64,000 nucleotides of DNA from CAXKXX01 sp964059975 (GTDB lineage Bacteria > Pseudomonadota > Gammaproteobacteria > Enterobacterales > Enterobacteriaceae): the NCBI GenBank assembly GCA_964059975.1, contig CAXKXX010000004.1, positions 74,525 to 138,524 of the forward strand, in the 5' to 3' direction. Numbering within the stretch: the first letter of the stretch is position 1; the number at the start of each line of letters is the position of its first letter. A program made the translations under genes and the position numbers. The notes under the pieces are model-generated. The model did not search any database and had not been told where the DNA came from. It was given only the letters and a program-made list of their open reading frames with translations. Shown piece by piece: positions 49,801 through 60,037 of the stretch.

Positions 49801-50241
49801 CTTATGTGGTTAGAACACCTAATATACTGTTCTTCTGGCGGTAAAGGAGTAAGCCGCCTATATGAACGAAAAAATTATTCCTGGCGTTTTGAAGCGCTTC
49901 CGCCGGACTGCGCCCAAAAATATCTAACGGAATTGGTGACCGGGTATCGGCACGGCCAAGCCCAGCCACTTTTGTTGCTAAATAAAAGTGGCTGGGCTTG
50001 GCTTAATGAATGTTTTCATACGAAAACAAAGAGGATCGATTGGACGGAGGAGACGCAAATTAGAGCGAGGGAAAAACTACTAAAAGCCTTTAATGGAGAT
50101 CAAGATATACTAGGCGAGGTAAAAGATCCTTATGTAAGGAGAGTGCTCCGACAATTAACCGTAGATGATGATAATTTTATGAAGATCTTAGTCGCAATAG
50201 AACGCTACTTACTTCCAGTAGCGCGCCACAATACGGCTTAG
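46864..50241 (+). CDS. recC: exodeoxyribonuclease V subunit RecC
   Basis: Subunit of the RecBCD helicase-nuclease that processes double-strand ends, splits the strands and recognises Chi. The frame is open from 46801, but the GTG at 46864 with AAGGGA eight bases before it gives a start (FTVYHSNQLDLL) that matches E. coli, so I chose it; the product has 1125 residues (1122 in E. coli). Conserved blocks include GMAQWLQ, FPLPASFIWEMF, DLFDQYLVYRPEWL, SPQREVEVLHD, RDIIVMVADIDSY and MPMRSIPFKIVCLLGMNDGVYPR. A 19-bp perfect inverted repeat lies within the coding sequence at 49955-50002, without any indel in the protein. The ptrA gene usually between recC and recB is absent. Confidence 0.96.
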   Translation: MFTVYHSNQLDLLKILISNLMIRYPLTNIFQQEVVLVQSLGMAQWLQVQLAEHCGIAANITFPLPASFIWEMFTQVFPDVPKESAFTKEAITWKLMVTLPDMLTLSSFAPLRHCLIDVHNKRKMYQLSSRIADLFDQYLVYRPEWLEIWQRGGRIHGLSEAQNWQALIWARLIEMTHALGESEWHRANLYRRFINVLNKTKNCPFDLPPRVFICGISALPPIYLEALQALSRHIDIHLMITNPCRYYWGDIQDHIFLGRPQSPGENHDYHTEEEISLHEKKLKEYYLHHTNKQQLSNPLLASWGKSGRDYLFLIDQLEEVEEVDAFIDIPTDSMLHTIQNDILDLEDHAVIGTVQEALESRITKRCLDPEDRSLSLNLCCSPQREVEVLHDQLLGMLEEDLELMPRDIIVMVADIDSYAPHIQAVFGNASNKYYLPFSISDRKIRQAHPDLQAFLSLLDLPHSRFTSEEILALLEVPALASRFSISNEGLSLLRRWVAESGVRWGLNDDKVRELDLPATGQNTWNFGLKRMLLGYSMDSNTGDWKGILPYDESSGLAAELAGNLADFITKLGLWQQRLSEIRYLEAWLPLCKELLDTFFVKNNHNELILEIIEKHWQKAINFGLSVRYSDPVPLSILRDELATYFDQARISQRFLAGKINFCTLMPMRSIPFKIVCLLGMNDGVYPRATSFPGFDLMAQKPKCGDRSRREDDRYLFLEAILSAQLRLYISLIGRSIENNRKRYPSILVSELLEYLEQSYFLPGDEHLDAEGSAHRVRQHLMQWHPRMPFAEENFLSGSQKQSYAAEWLPAASRNGIPSLNFNQPLPLLEEQTISLDALQSFYRHPIRAFFQRRLRVNFNREEKKLPNEEPFALDKLSRYDLNTRLLNALIEGESSVRLFQKIYASGELPFGAFGEIFWQKQKEDMIKLAKKVRSERDINHSLEVDIEIDGVRITGWLHHVQNDGLLRWRASKLSVVNGILMWLEHLIYCSSGGKGVSRLYERKNYSWRFEALPPDCAQKYLTELVTGYRHGQAQPLLLLNKSGWAWLNECFHTKTKRIDWTEETQIRAREKLLKAFNGDQDILGEVKDPYVRRVLRQLTVDDDNFMKILVAIERYLLPVARHNTA
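49955..50002. repeat. 19-bp perfect inverted repeat inside recC
   Basis: Arms GCCAAGCCCAGCCACTTTT (49955-49973) and its exact complement (49984-50002) around a 10-nt loop. They encode AQPLLLLNKSGWAWL. The E. coli protein aligns here without gaps (SAPLLVLPESGGAWL), so the repeat arose by substitutions, not by insertion. Confidence 0.95.
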
Positions 50242-51801
50242 TCTCGTGGCCTGGTCGAAGTTAAAAGGTGCTCTAATAACATATCGGAGTAGCATGCAGA
50301 TGAGGGTGCGCACCCAAAAGTTTTACGCAACTAACGACACACTTTTCTTGTTTTGGAAATAAATAAAAATTAACATTTATAGATATCTTGGGCTTTTTTA
50401 AAAATATAAAAAACGCAAAACTATGTAGATTCTGATCCTGAGTACCAAAATATTTAATAAAACCGATATTTTGTCAATATACTGAAAATATGCAAAGCTA
50501 ATTAGGGACAATCGAAGCCAACTGAAACCAATCAAAGAAAAAATGATAATTAAGGTGCCCGCTCACTCGATCGCTCTAGAAAATCCTTTACTTTATATGA
50601 TATTTCACCTTTACTGTATTACTCATAGAGTAGAGGTAAGGCGTCTTGATCTCGAGTTAAGCCATGAGGTTACTGCATGAAATTTAGTCAAAATATGAAA
50701 GGATCATTAAACTCACTAATCTCCCGTTTTGAGCAACCTCAATCTACTAATATTCGGTATTTTTATAGCATTAACGCCATTTTTTATAGATTAATCTCTT
50801 TCTATCACAACTACAGCTGAGTCTTTATTTTTTAGGACCGCTCCCTTCAAGGAAGTAATTGTTCGGGACATAGCCCCTAGCCCCGTAGACGATAGCCAAT
50901 TGGCAAGCCCCGAATATGCTGTAAGTATGAGAAACATGACCATATATGAAGCAGATAGTAAACGGGTTATCACAATACGAACATAATCGACGCGCTATTC
51001 TTATCAGAATAGCGCGTGCCCCTCTAGGTTTTATCACAATTTTAGAGTCGCTAATTAAATGCTACCTTAAGTTACCCCTCGGATAAAAACAGATGACGCA
51101 ACTTAAGTTTTAGTAGCAAAAGTAGTTCAATTCTAGCGAACGAGCAACCCTTAAATTTTTTAAGACCGTATCGACACGGACAAGTTCTCTCACATAATGT
51201 ATACGGCGCCCATAAAGCATTAAATCATGACCACTTCAAATATCTTACATGACTGACACGGTTTTCTGTCAGTCCCTAAACTCAAAATTTTGAAGGAGGT
51301 AACAAGAGCGAGATTTAAGATCTTATGCTAGAAATTCTAGAAGCTAGATATTATCTAGATAACTGGCGTTTTAAATAAAAGGTCAACGCTTTTTATTAAA
51401 TGCAGGTAAAGGGGGCTAGAATCCTCGTATCAATATTGTCAGAATAACTTTAGATGAGGAAAGCGAGATAAAGGTCTAAAGGTACCAGAAAATACTGAAT
51501 AATTCTCTGATAAAGTAAACGGAATCTTTTTCCGAATAAAAAAGTAAGTATTCTGCTGAACAGTGAACTCAGTGATTGTTCGATACCCTTATCGTATGAT
51601 TGAATAATTTGTCTAACTGCCTGTTCTCCATATAATAATATATTTTTATCAAAGTCACGATATCTAAGGAATAACCCTTTCCGTTATCATTGAAGACTTA
51701 GAAGAAGTACGGATATAAGAGTTCTTCTTAAGAAGAGGGGTGACACAATTTCCTCAATACCCCTGTATTCATAAAGGATCGAGCGGTTAGAGGGGGATTC
51801 T
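50242..51801. other. spacer recC-recB (site of lost ptrA)
   Basis: 1.56 kb, clearly less AT-rich than most spacers. In E. coli the protease III gene ptrA (2.9 kb) occupies this place. A plus-strand open stretch without a start at about 50790-50988 and two overlapping minus-strand frames (50791-50973, 50825-51037) are seen, none recognisable. A 12-bp hairpin (50990-51017) follows. Confidence 0.55.
50990..51017. repeat. perfect 12-bp hairpin
   Basis: Arms ACGCGCTATTCT (50990-51001) and AGAATAGCGCGT (51006-51017) with the loop TATC. Compact and stable, in the recC-recB spacer. No T-run on the plus strand. Confidence 0.7.
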
Positions 51802-54800
51802 ATGACTGAGAAGGTTCTAAACAATCTTGATCCGTTGACACTGCCACTGTTTGGTGAGCGCTTGATCGAAGCATCAGCGGGAACAGGAAAAACTTTTACC
51901 ATTGGGGTGATTTACCTAAGGCTTTTACTAGGCCTCGGTCGGGAGGCAGCATTCTTTCGCCCATTATCAGTAACAGAAATCTTGGTTGTTACCTTTACTG
52001 AATCGGCTACCGAGGAACTTCGTGGGCGTATTCGTAGCAATATTCGAAGTATGCGTCTCGCGTGCATACGAAAAAAAAGTGAAGAAACTTTATTCTCTAC
52101 TCTTCTAGATGAAATAAAAGATCTGTCTAGTGCCGCCATGTATTTACTCTCAGCTGAGCGTCAGATGGACGAAGCGGCCATCTATACTATACACGGATTT
52201 TGTCAGAGAATGCTCACCTATAATGCTTTTGAATCCGGAACTATATTTGAATACAGCTTAGTACACGACGAATTACCAATACGCCGACAGGCGTGCTCTG
52301 ATTTCTGGCGCCGATACTGCTATCCACTTCCTCTAAATATTGCACGTATGGTAATTCAAGAGTGGAGTGGTCCAGAGGCTCTGCTCTCTGATCTTTCCAG
52401 GTATTTACATGGCGAAGAACCAAAACTGCGGTTTCCTCCTCATGACAAAGAAACAATACTAACACGCCATGAAAAAATCATTAAGCGCATAAATGCTATT
52501 AAAGCACATTGGAAAAAAGATTTAGGTGATCTTGAGCAACTTATCTATCAGTCAGATGCCAATAAACGCATCTACAATAGAAAAAATTTGGTAAATTGGT
52601 TAGGAAAAGTCAATGAGTGGGCCATGAAGTACACGCTAGATTATCAAATACCAAAAGAACTTTATAAATTTCGCCAATCGATACTAATTAGAAACACTAA
52701 GCAAGGCCAAGCTCCGCACCATGCACTATTTATTGCTATTGATAAATTATTTAGTGCTCCATCGAGTCTACGCGATTTGATTATCGCCCGTGCTCTTAAA
52801 GAAATACGCGGATCTATTAATAACGAGAAGCAACAAAGAGGGATCCTAGGATTTGATGATCTGCTGACGCAGATGGATGCTGCTCTACACAAGGTAGGTG
52901 AAGAGCAATTAGCAACGGCGATCCGTCATCGCTATCCGATAGCGATTATCGACGAATTTCAGGATACTGACCCGCAACAATATCGTATATTTAGAAAACT
53001 CTATGCTAATCAGCCTGGCCTTGGATTTCTGTTAATTGGCGATCCAAAGCAGGCGATTTACGCTTTTCGCGGTGCTAATATTTTCACTTATATGCACGCC
53101 CGTTCTGACATCAGCGCACGCTATACCCTAAAAATTAATTGGCGTTCTTCTCCTGCAATGGTATCTAGCGTTAATGCGCTATTTTGCCAATTAAAAAACC
53201 CTTTTTTATTTGATCAAATCCCCTTTTTGAGAGTCAGCACAGCGAAAAAAAATAAAAGATTGATGTTTGAACTACATAATCAATCGCAGCCAGCAATACA
53301 GTTCTGGTTGCAGAAAGGTGAGGGTGTAGGTGTAACTGATTACCAGAAGCTGATGGCTAGGTTATGCGCGACACAAATCTGTTCCTGGCTTAATGCTGCG
53401 CAGAAAGGACTGGCTTGGCTAGATAATGGCAAGGATCGCAAACCAGTTCAGGCGTCAAATATCGCCGTTTTAGTACGTAGTCATAACGAAGCAACTCTAA
53501 TCCGTGATGCACTTAGTGTGTTATCGATCCCTTCAATGTGTCTTTCTAATCAAGACAGTATATTCGAAACACAGGAAGCTATAGATTTACGATATCTTTT
53601 GCAAGCGGTTCTAGTACCAGAGCAGGAAGATACGTTGCGTAATGCTATGGCTACCGAGCTGATGGGGCTCAATGCACTAACATTTGAGGCCCTGAGTAGC
53701 GATGAGCTCGCCTGGGATGCATTAGTGGATGAGTTTGATAAATACCGTACAGTTTGGATGCATCGCGGCGTACTTCCAATGTTGCGTGAAGTAATGAAAA
53801 ATCGCCATATAGCCGAAAATTTTCTGGCTAGCCCTAAGGGAGAACGCCGCTTGATCAACTTATTACACTTAGGAGAACTGTTACAAAAAAACTCCGTGCA
53901 TCTTGATAGTACGCACGCATTAGTACGCTGGTTAACACGGCAAATTACCCACCCTAACCGTCAAATTGATAACGAAAAACTCAGAATGGAAAGCGATTGT
54001 AACTTAGTACAGATAAGCACTATTCACAAATCTAAGGGGCTAGAGTTTGATCTAGTATGGCTACCATTTATTGGTAGTTTTCAGAATTATAATCAAGGAT
54101 TATATCACGATCGCGAAAGCTTCCATGCAGTGTTAGATCTCAAGGTTAATGAAGACAGTTTAAATTGGGTGGAAGAAGAGCGCTTATCGGAAGATCTGCG
54201 CTTACTGTACGTAGCACTGACTCGCGCAGTATATCATAGTAGCATTGGTATTGCGCCTTTGATGCGGGGTGCACGCAAGAGACGGGGTTGTACAGATGTC
54301 CATCGCAGTGCATTAGGCTATCTCGTGCAATCTGGGAAAGTGGGTAATGCGGATTATTTATATAAATGCTTGAAAAAATTTTCCAGTGAGACGGTTAAGG
54401 TATCATGGGTACCGGAGTTAAATGAGCAAACGTGGAAGCCTGATACAGTCATATCGATGAAGTTATCAGCAAAAAATTTTACCCGTCAGCTCCAAGATTA
54501 CTGGCGGGTTACTAGCTATACCGGCCTGCGTGAGCATACTGAGAATCTCACACATACACCATTAGCAGATCTCAATATTAAATCTGATCGAGATCAGCTG
54601 GAGATAAAAGAAACATCGCTTACTCCACACACCTTTCCTAGAGGCATAGTCGCTGGAACGTTTCTACATAGTGTGTTGGAAAAATTAGATTTTAGTCGAC
54701 CTTTAAGTGAAGATTGGCTACTGAAACATTTAAATAAATATGGCTTTTCCGATCACTGGAAGCCTATTTTACTAGGATGGATAAATACACTCCTTAGTAC

Positions 54801-55353
54801 TCCTTTAAATGAAAATGGCTTGATTTTGTCAGCATTGACACCACGGTATAAGCAAGCCGAACTAGAGTTTTATCTTCCTATTAATCGATTACTACACGCA
54901 CACGAACTTGATCAATTGGTAAAATTTTACGATCCCCTCTCAGCCCGTTGCCCACCCCTCAACTTCCAGTGCGTTCAAGGTATGCTTAAGGGACTTATCG
55001 ATTTAGTATTCTACTGGAAAGGTAAGTACTATCTTCTAGACTATAAATCTAATTGGTTAGGAGAGAGCAGTAATTTCTACACCCGCTCAGCAATAGAGGG
55101 GGCGATGATAGAACATAGATATGACTTACAATATCAGTTCTACACGCTAGCTATACATCGCTATCTTTACACTAGGCTAGTAAACTACGATTACGAGCTC
55201 CATTTTGGAGGAGTAATCTATCTATTCTTACGTGGCATTAAAGCATTTCAGCCAGGTCATGGGGTCTTTTTCTGCCGCCCAGAAAGACAATTGATCGAAG
55301 AGATGAATATTTTATTCAATAATCATAGTGCTTCGGAGGAGTATGTACAATGA
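51802..55353 (+). CDS. recB: exodeoxyribonuclease V subunit RecB
   Basis: Slow 3'-5' helicase and the only nuclease of RecBCD; loads RecA after Chi. The 1183 residues match E. coli RecB (1180 aa). Helicase motif I is EASAGTGKTFT (Lys30); further motifs include VVTFTE, IIDEFQDTDPQQYRIF, GDPKQAIYAFRGA, TIHKSKGLEFDLVWLPF and LYVALTRA. The C-terminal nuclease domain keeps GMLKGLIDLVF and YYLLDYKSNW with the Asp and Lys that correspond to Asp1080 and Lys1082, so it should be active. Its last codons overlap the recD start by four bases (ATGA). Confidence 0.98.
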   Translation: MTEKVLNNLDPLTLPLFGERLIEASAGTGKTFTIGVIYLRLLLGLGREAAFFRPLSVTEILVVTFTESATEELRGRIRSNIRSMRLACIRKKSEETLFSTLLDEIKDLSSAAMYLLSAERQMDEAAIYTIHGFCQRMLTYNAFESGTIFEYSLVHDELPIRRQACSDFWRRYCYPLPLNIARMVIQEWSGPEALLSDLSRYLHGEEPKLRFPPHDKETILTRHEKIIKRINAIKAHWKKDLGDLEQLIYQSDANKRIYNRKNLVNWLGKVNEWAMKYTLDYQIPKELYKFRQSILIRNTKQGQAPHHALFIAIDKLFSAPSSLRDLIIARALKEIRGSINNEKQQRGILGFDDLLTQMDAALHKVGEEQLATAIRHRYPIAIIDEFQDTDPQQYRIFRKLYANQPGLGFLLIGDPKQAIYAFRGANIFTYMHARSDISARYTLKINWRSSPAMVSSVNALFCQLKNPFLFDQIPFLRVSTAKKNKRLMFELHNQSQPAIQFWLQKGEGVGVTDYQKLMARLCATQICSWLNAAQKGLAWLDNGKDRKPVQASNIAVLVRSHNEATLIRDALSVLSIPSMCLSNQDSIFETQEAIDLRYLLQAVLVPEQEDTLRNAMATELMGLNALTFEALSSDELAWDALVDEFDKYRTVWMHRGVLPMLREVMKNRHIAENFLASPKGERRLINLLHLGELLQKNSVHLDSTHALVRWLTRQITHPNRQIDNEKLRMESDCNLVQISTIHKSKGLEFDLVWLPFIGSFQNYNQGLYHDRESFHAVLDLKVNEDSLNWVEEERLSEDLRLLYVALTRAVYHSSIGIAPLMRGARKRRGCTDVHRSALGYLVQSGKVGNADYLYKCLKKFSSETVKVSWVPELNEQTWKPDTVISMKLSAKNFTRQLQDYWRVTSYTGLREHTENLTHTPLADLNIKSDRDQLEIKETSLTPHTFPRGIVAGTFLHSVLEKLDFSRPLSEDWLLKHLNKYGFSDHWKPILLGWINTLLSTPLNENGLILSALTPRYKQAELEFYLPINRLLHAHELDQLVKFYDPLSARCPPLNFQCVQGMLKGLIDLVFYWKGKYYLLDYKSNWLGESSNFYTRSAIEGAMIEHRYDLQYQFYTLAIHRYLYTRLVNYDYELHFGGVIYLFLRGIKAFQPGHGVFFCRPERQLIEEMNILFNNHSASEEYVQ

Positions 55354-57188
55354 TTAGATTACTCGATCAGGCCGTAACGTTAGGCGTATTAAGACCACTA
55401 GATTTTCAGTTCGCTAGTGTAGTAGCAGCTATAGATGAGCCAGATATTATGCTGGCGGCAGCCAGCCTGAGCGCAGAGTCAGGATTCGGCCACGTGTGCC
55501 TAACACTAGATCAGTTACAGATACCGAAATTGTTTTCAGGTCGTCATCCAGAATTAGCCCACGCCGTCTGGATGGCTGCAGGCAAGCCAGATATTGGGCT
55601 ATGGGAGAAGCGGCTTATGGCTTCTGACGCAGTTAGTGATGGCAGCAGCCCCACTCCGATGGTACTGCAAGGACAGCGCCTATACCTACATCGTATGTGG
55701 AAAAATGAGGGCGAAGTTGCGGTATTTATTGGTAGCGACTATGAATATAAAAAAATAGACGAAGCTCAGTTACGCGTTATTCTTGATCGTCTATTTGGTA
55801 CAACTACGAACGAATTGAATTGGCAAAAAATTGCAGTTGCAGTAGCCATAACCCGGAGAATTGCGGTGATTTCAGGAAGCCCAGGCACCGGAAAAACTAC
55901 AACCGTAGCTAAATTATTAACTGCATTCCTGCAGCTCTACGAATACGATCGTCCGCGCATTCAATTAGCAGCACCAACGGGGAAAGCAGCAGCCCGCCTG
56001 ACTGAATCACTCGGAAGTTCCAGGCATAGTCTAACACTAACAACAACGCAGAAAGTTTTGTTTCCAACTGAAGCAATAACGTTACATCGCCTGCTAGGCT
56101 GTACGTCTAACACCCTACGTACGCGCTATCATCGCCATAATCCGCTACATGTAGATCTACTAGTAGTAGACGAGGCATCAATGGTTGACTTGCCGATGAT
56201 GGCGCGTTTAATTTCAGCATTACCAGAAAATGCTCGCTTAATCCTCCTTGGAGATCGCGATCAATTGTCTTCAGTAGAATCAGGCGCAGTATTAGGCGAC
56301 ATTTGTCGTTTTATTGAACAGGGATATAGCGATATGCGTGCTGCGGAGCTCAGTCGCTTGACAGGTTGTCCTTTGCGGGGGCAATTTGCATCAAAAGAAA
56401 CAATAGTATGCGACCGGCTATGTTTATTGCGTAAGAATTATCGATTTGAGTCTAAGTCCGGAATCGGTCAACTGGCGATAGCGGTCAATACCGGAGATAT
56501 TGTACGAGCAAGATCAGTGATTAATGGTGGTTTTAGAGATGTCGAGGGTTGTGCGCTAGAAACGACTACAGAATATCATTCATTGCTATCGATGTGTGTG
56601 GCAGGCTATCGCAATTTCTTAACGAAGGCAAATAATGGAGACGATGTCACAACTGTACTAGCGGAGTTTAGCTGCTTTCAGGTACTGTGTGCGCTGCGCA
56701 TAGGGTTATTTGGAGTTACTTGGCTGAATCACAAAATCGAGTCTGCATTACAGGATCTTGGACTGATTCACCGCTTATATGGGCCCTGGTATACAGGGCG
56801 ACCAATAATTATTGAACGTAATGACAATGTCTTAGGCTTGTATAACGGCGATCTCGGTATTGCTTTAAAAAATAGCCAGGGGGATTTACGGATTCACTTC
56901 CTGCTGCCCTGCGGTAGCGTAAAATCAGTGCATCCAAGCCGTTTGCCTGCGCATGAAACTGCCTATGCAATGACTGTACATAAAGCGCAAGGTTCTGAGT
57001 TTGATCACGTTGTACTTGTGCTTCTAAACTGTTTCTTACCGATACTCACTCGTGAACTAGTTTATACCGGCATTACTCGTGCGCGTACTCGGCTTTCGCT
57101 GTACGCTACAGATTCAGTCTTGAAAAAGGCTATCTCCACGCCAACATGTCGCCGAAGTGGATTGGTCGAACGATTACGAAAAGGATAG
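55350..57188 (+). CDS. recD: exodeoxyribonuclease V subunit RecD
   Basis: Fast 5'-3' helicase of RecBCD. The 612 residues follow E. coli RecD (608 aa). Walker A is GSPGTGKT (176-183), then LAAPTGKAAARLTESLG, VVDEASMVDLPMM, LLGDRDQLSSVESGAVLGDI, and in the C-terminal part TVHKAQGSEFDHV and ELVYTGITRARTRLSLYA. The ATG overlaps the recB stop, which implies translational coupling. The full set RecB, RecC, RecD is present and intact; argA, which follows in E. coli, is absent. Confidence 0.98.
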   Translation: MIRLLDQAVTLGVLRPLDFQFASVVAAIDEPDIMLAAASLSAESGFGHVCLTLDQLQIPKLFSGRHPELAHAVWMAAGKPDIGLWEKRLMASDAVSDGSSPTPMVLQGQRLYLHRMWKNEGEVAVFIGSDYEYKKIDEAQLRVILDRLFGTTTNELNWQKIAVAVAITRRIAVISGSPGTGKTTTVAKLLTAFLQLYEYDRPRIQLAAPTGKAAARLTESLGSSRHSLTLTTTQKVLFPTEAITLHRLLGCTSNTLRTRYHRHNPLHVDLLVVDEASMVDLPMMARLISALPENARLILLGDRDQLSSVESGAVLGDICRFIEQGYSDMRAAELSRLTGCPLRGQFASKETIVCDRLCLLRKNYRFESKSGIGQLAIAVNTGDIVRARSVINGGFRDVEGCALETTTEYHSLLSMCVAGYRNFLTKANNGDDVTTVLAEFSCFQVLCALRIGLFGVTWLNHKIESALQDLGLIHRLYGPWYTGRPIIIERNDNVLGLYNGDLGIALKNSQGDLRIHFLLPCGSVKSVHPSRLPAHETAYAMTVHKAQGSEFDHVVLVLLNCFLPILTRELVYTGITRARTRLSLYATDSVLKKAISTPTCRRSGLVERLRKG

Positions 57189-59773
57189 CAATAGTGTAGA
57201 GAGATCAATAAATCTTCAGAAAATAACCCTCCTTATATCATAAATAAAGTGAAACACTAAAATCACCCTTTTTTATGAGCTAAATTACGCCTTAATAAAA
57301 ATATATTGAGCATCTTTTTGCACCTTAATTTAAGTCCCCACTCTCTAGAGTGTGACCCTCATCCCAAGCTAAAGCGTTTAATGCATCGGTACAGATCAAA
57401 GTCAGTACTATAGCAGCAAATCAGCTCGTCATTATAGTAGATGGGGTATCTTGAATTGAGAATAATTCACTTTTGATGGCCTATCGAATAATTAATAATA
57501 GTCAAATAGTTAATCTAACTAGTGGCACACTAATATTTTCAGCCCACTAAAATTCTTACTGTTTAGGTTAATGAAAATGTCTATACGCATACACACATTA
57601 TTTATTTTTATTTTTTAAAATCCTAGCTAGAACCTGATTCTATGAGGTTTGATTTATTTTACTTTTATATGTGATATTATATAGCATAATAATGCTATAC
57701 GTTGTAGCATATCTATATTTATATTAAAGATATGATTTACATACAAATTAGTATTATACTTTATAATATTTTTTAGATAATTTCACGCCATTGATGCTTG
57801 ACTTTTCAGATTAAACTACTAATTACTTTAGTTAAAGTATATGCATCAATCTTGAAATATATTATAATTTTTGATAAATATTTTATTAGATATATTATGA
57901 GATGATTTCCATTCATAGTTTTTATATAAAGAAAGTGCTCTATATATTGATCTAGGGATACCAAGAATAAAAGATGTTAATTTAATTATGAGAAACATTA
58001 GCGCTGGACATAAAAAATATATATGATTAATAGATTTACTAAAGATCGTACAAGCTGTATTGTACAGATAACTAATAACTTATATTTTTAATATAAAAAG
58101 AAATAAGCATAATAAAAGTACTGATATTATAAAAAATAATATAGACTAAAGCTAGAATGAATATAATTAATTAGCATAGCCAATAGTAGAACACATAGGG
58201 TAATTTTTGAAAATAAAAAAATATTTTATTATAATTGCATAACAAAATTTAAAAATAAGGATTTAATTTAAAATTTTATATAAAAATCTTAAATATAATT
58301 TTTATATAAAATTTAATAGAATAAATTAATTATTATGAATAGATAGAGTTTTTCTGAAAAAGAGATCAGTGAATAAAGCTAGATAAAAATAAAGTTATAC
58401 AATAAGAAAATTTCAGAATTAATTATAAGATAAATAATTATACATAAGATAAGCGCATATGATAAATACATATGATAAGATTAATAATATTTAATTCTAC
58501 TTTTATATAAAATATGTACATAAAATAATTAAAGAAAATTATGCTATTTTTATTTATGCTATTTTTATTTTTTATAAATATGAAAAATTGTGTAGTACGC
58601 CACTACTATTTTAGTAAATCAATAGAGAATTTTCTATCAATTAGATCTATCAAAAGATTGAGTTAACTAATATTTTATTTATTTAATTAAATTCTATAGA
58701 TATTATAAATAATAGTTATTTAAAACTACTTAATCCTTATAGAGTATTTTACTAGCAAATACTGCATTACTTGATTGTTTTATTTATTCTATGACTCCTA
58801 TTCTTTTTTAAGGACAACTAAATTATATTTTATATAAATAGAATTACTGAGTAGATTACTTTATGTTAAAAGTAAGAACATTTTAATATAAAGTAACTTT
58901 ATACTTAATTATTAATTAATAAACAATATATATTGTCTTATATAAAATTTTAGTAAAATTACCAAGTAAATATGCAATGCAAATAGTGCTATTATCTATT
59001 TTTATAAAAATTTTAGAATTATATTAGTATAAGCATCTTTTTAAATAGAAAAGTTTAATAAAATTAATACTGAATTATTAAATTAGGACATCTAAGTTTT
59101 ATAGTGTATATCTAACTTCAAATAAATAAAAATTTTCATACTCATAGAACACATTAATGATTTAAGCTTATAATATAAAAAATAAAGAAAATAGAAAAAT
59201 ATACCTTTAAATAAACTTTTATATAAAAACTACTGTCTAACTTCATTGTAAAGATAAGAACAATAAGTTCAAAGAAAAAAGTTTGATACTCTATAGCTAT
59301 TTGTTAAATAAGCTATATTTTACTATAATTATATTATAGTAAAATATAGCTGTTGCTAACATTATTAACAATAAATTAACTAGTATTAATAATTACGCGA
59401 AAATCTATGCTATTAGTAACAGTTTTATCATAGTATCTAGATTAATTACTAAATGTTAAATGTTAGAAGCATAAAAATCCGTATCTCTATTTAAAATGAT
59501 GATGGTAACTACGGTTCAGGTTAGCGTTTGTTTTAGGAATAGTTAATTGATTTAGTGGTATCATTAGATACGATTAGCATCGCTCCGTTTTATAGAGACG
59601 AATACGGAGTTAGGGGCTTTAACTTTTTAGGAATACTTCAAATCTAGATCAATCTACTTTCTTATCTTGAAGAGGATCGACTATATGTGCGATTAATTTG
59701 ATATTGGATATAGAATGACAGAATGACGTGGGATTTAAAAAATAGTAAAAGGCACCTTACTTTATTGAGGGTG
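57189..59773. other. 2.6-kb spacer recD-ffs, block junction
   Basis: No supported gene. Composition becomes extremely AT-rich after about 57600. recD and ffs are far apart on the E. coli map, so a rearrangement lies here. It contains the hairpin at 59311-59351 and a short 15-bp-period duplication at 58541-58570. Confidence 0.6.
59311..59351. repeat. AT-rich 19-bp perfect hairpin
   Basis: Arms AGCTATATTTTACTATAAT (59311-59329) and its complement (59333-59351) with a 3-nt loop. It lies between the ends of recD (+) and ffs (-), far from both. Confidence 0.75.
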
Positions 59774-59886
59774 CGTGGGGGGGGTTGCTAGCCACATCCC
59801 GGCACGCACATTACTTGCTACGGCTGCTTCCTTCCAGATCTGACCGATTTCACAGGTAAGTGCTACAGGAGAACTAGCAAATCCCC
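59774..59886 (-). ncRNA. ffs: 4.5S RNA of the signal recognition particle
   Basis: Read on the minus strand, the RNA starts GGGGATTTGCTAG near 59886. It contains the SRP domain IV hallmark GGTCAGATCTGGAAGGAAGC (59826-59845), with the GGAA tetraloop and symmetric loop bound by Ffh. It continues with GTGCGTGCCGGGATGTGGCTAGCAACCCC, broken here only for description, as in E. coli 4.5S RNA. The two ends pair (GCTAG with CTAGC and GGGG with CCCC). The 3' end is approximate (59773-59777). Its partner Ffh is encoded at 9983-11350. Confidence 0.95.
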
Positions 59887-59991
59887 AGATAGGGTATTTA
59901 TTTTTTGAGTGTCGTACTAGTATCTTTGATAGTTTATTAAATAGCAAGAAAAAACGAGCTGATGCTTAATTTTTTATTATTTTAGATTATT

Positions 59992-60037
59992 TAGTTACAC
60001 TATTTCCAATTATTATGTAGTTACACTATTTCCAATT
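59992..60037. repeat. tandem duplication, period 26
   Basis: TAGTTACACTATTTCCAATT occurs at 59992-60011 and identically at 60018-60037. The period is 26. It is upstream of ffs, about 105 bases from its 5' end. Confidence 0.85.

Noticed and set aside
50791..50973. 60-codon minus-strand frame with a hydrophobic N terminus
   Set aside because: Overlaps a second minus-strand frame and a plus-strand open stretch; none is recognised, so no gene is called.
59762..59947. 61-codon minus-strand frame
   Set aside because: It covers the 4.5S RNA gene; the RNA identity explains the conservation.
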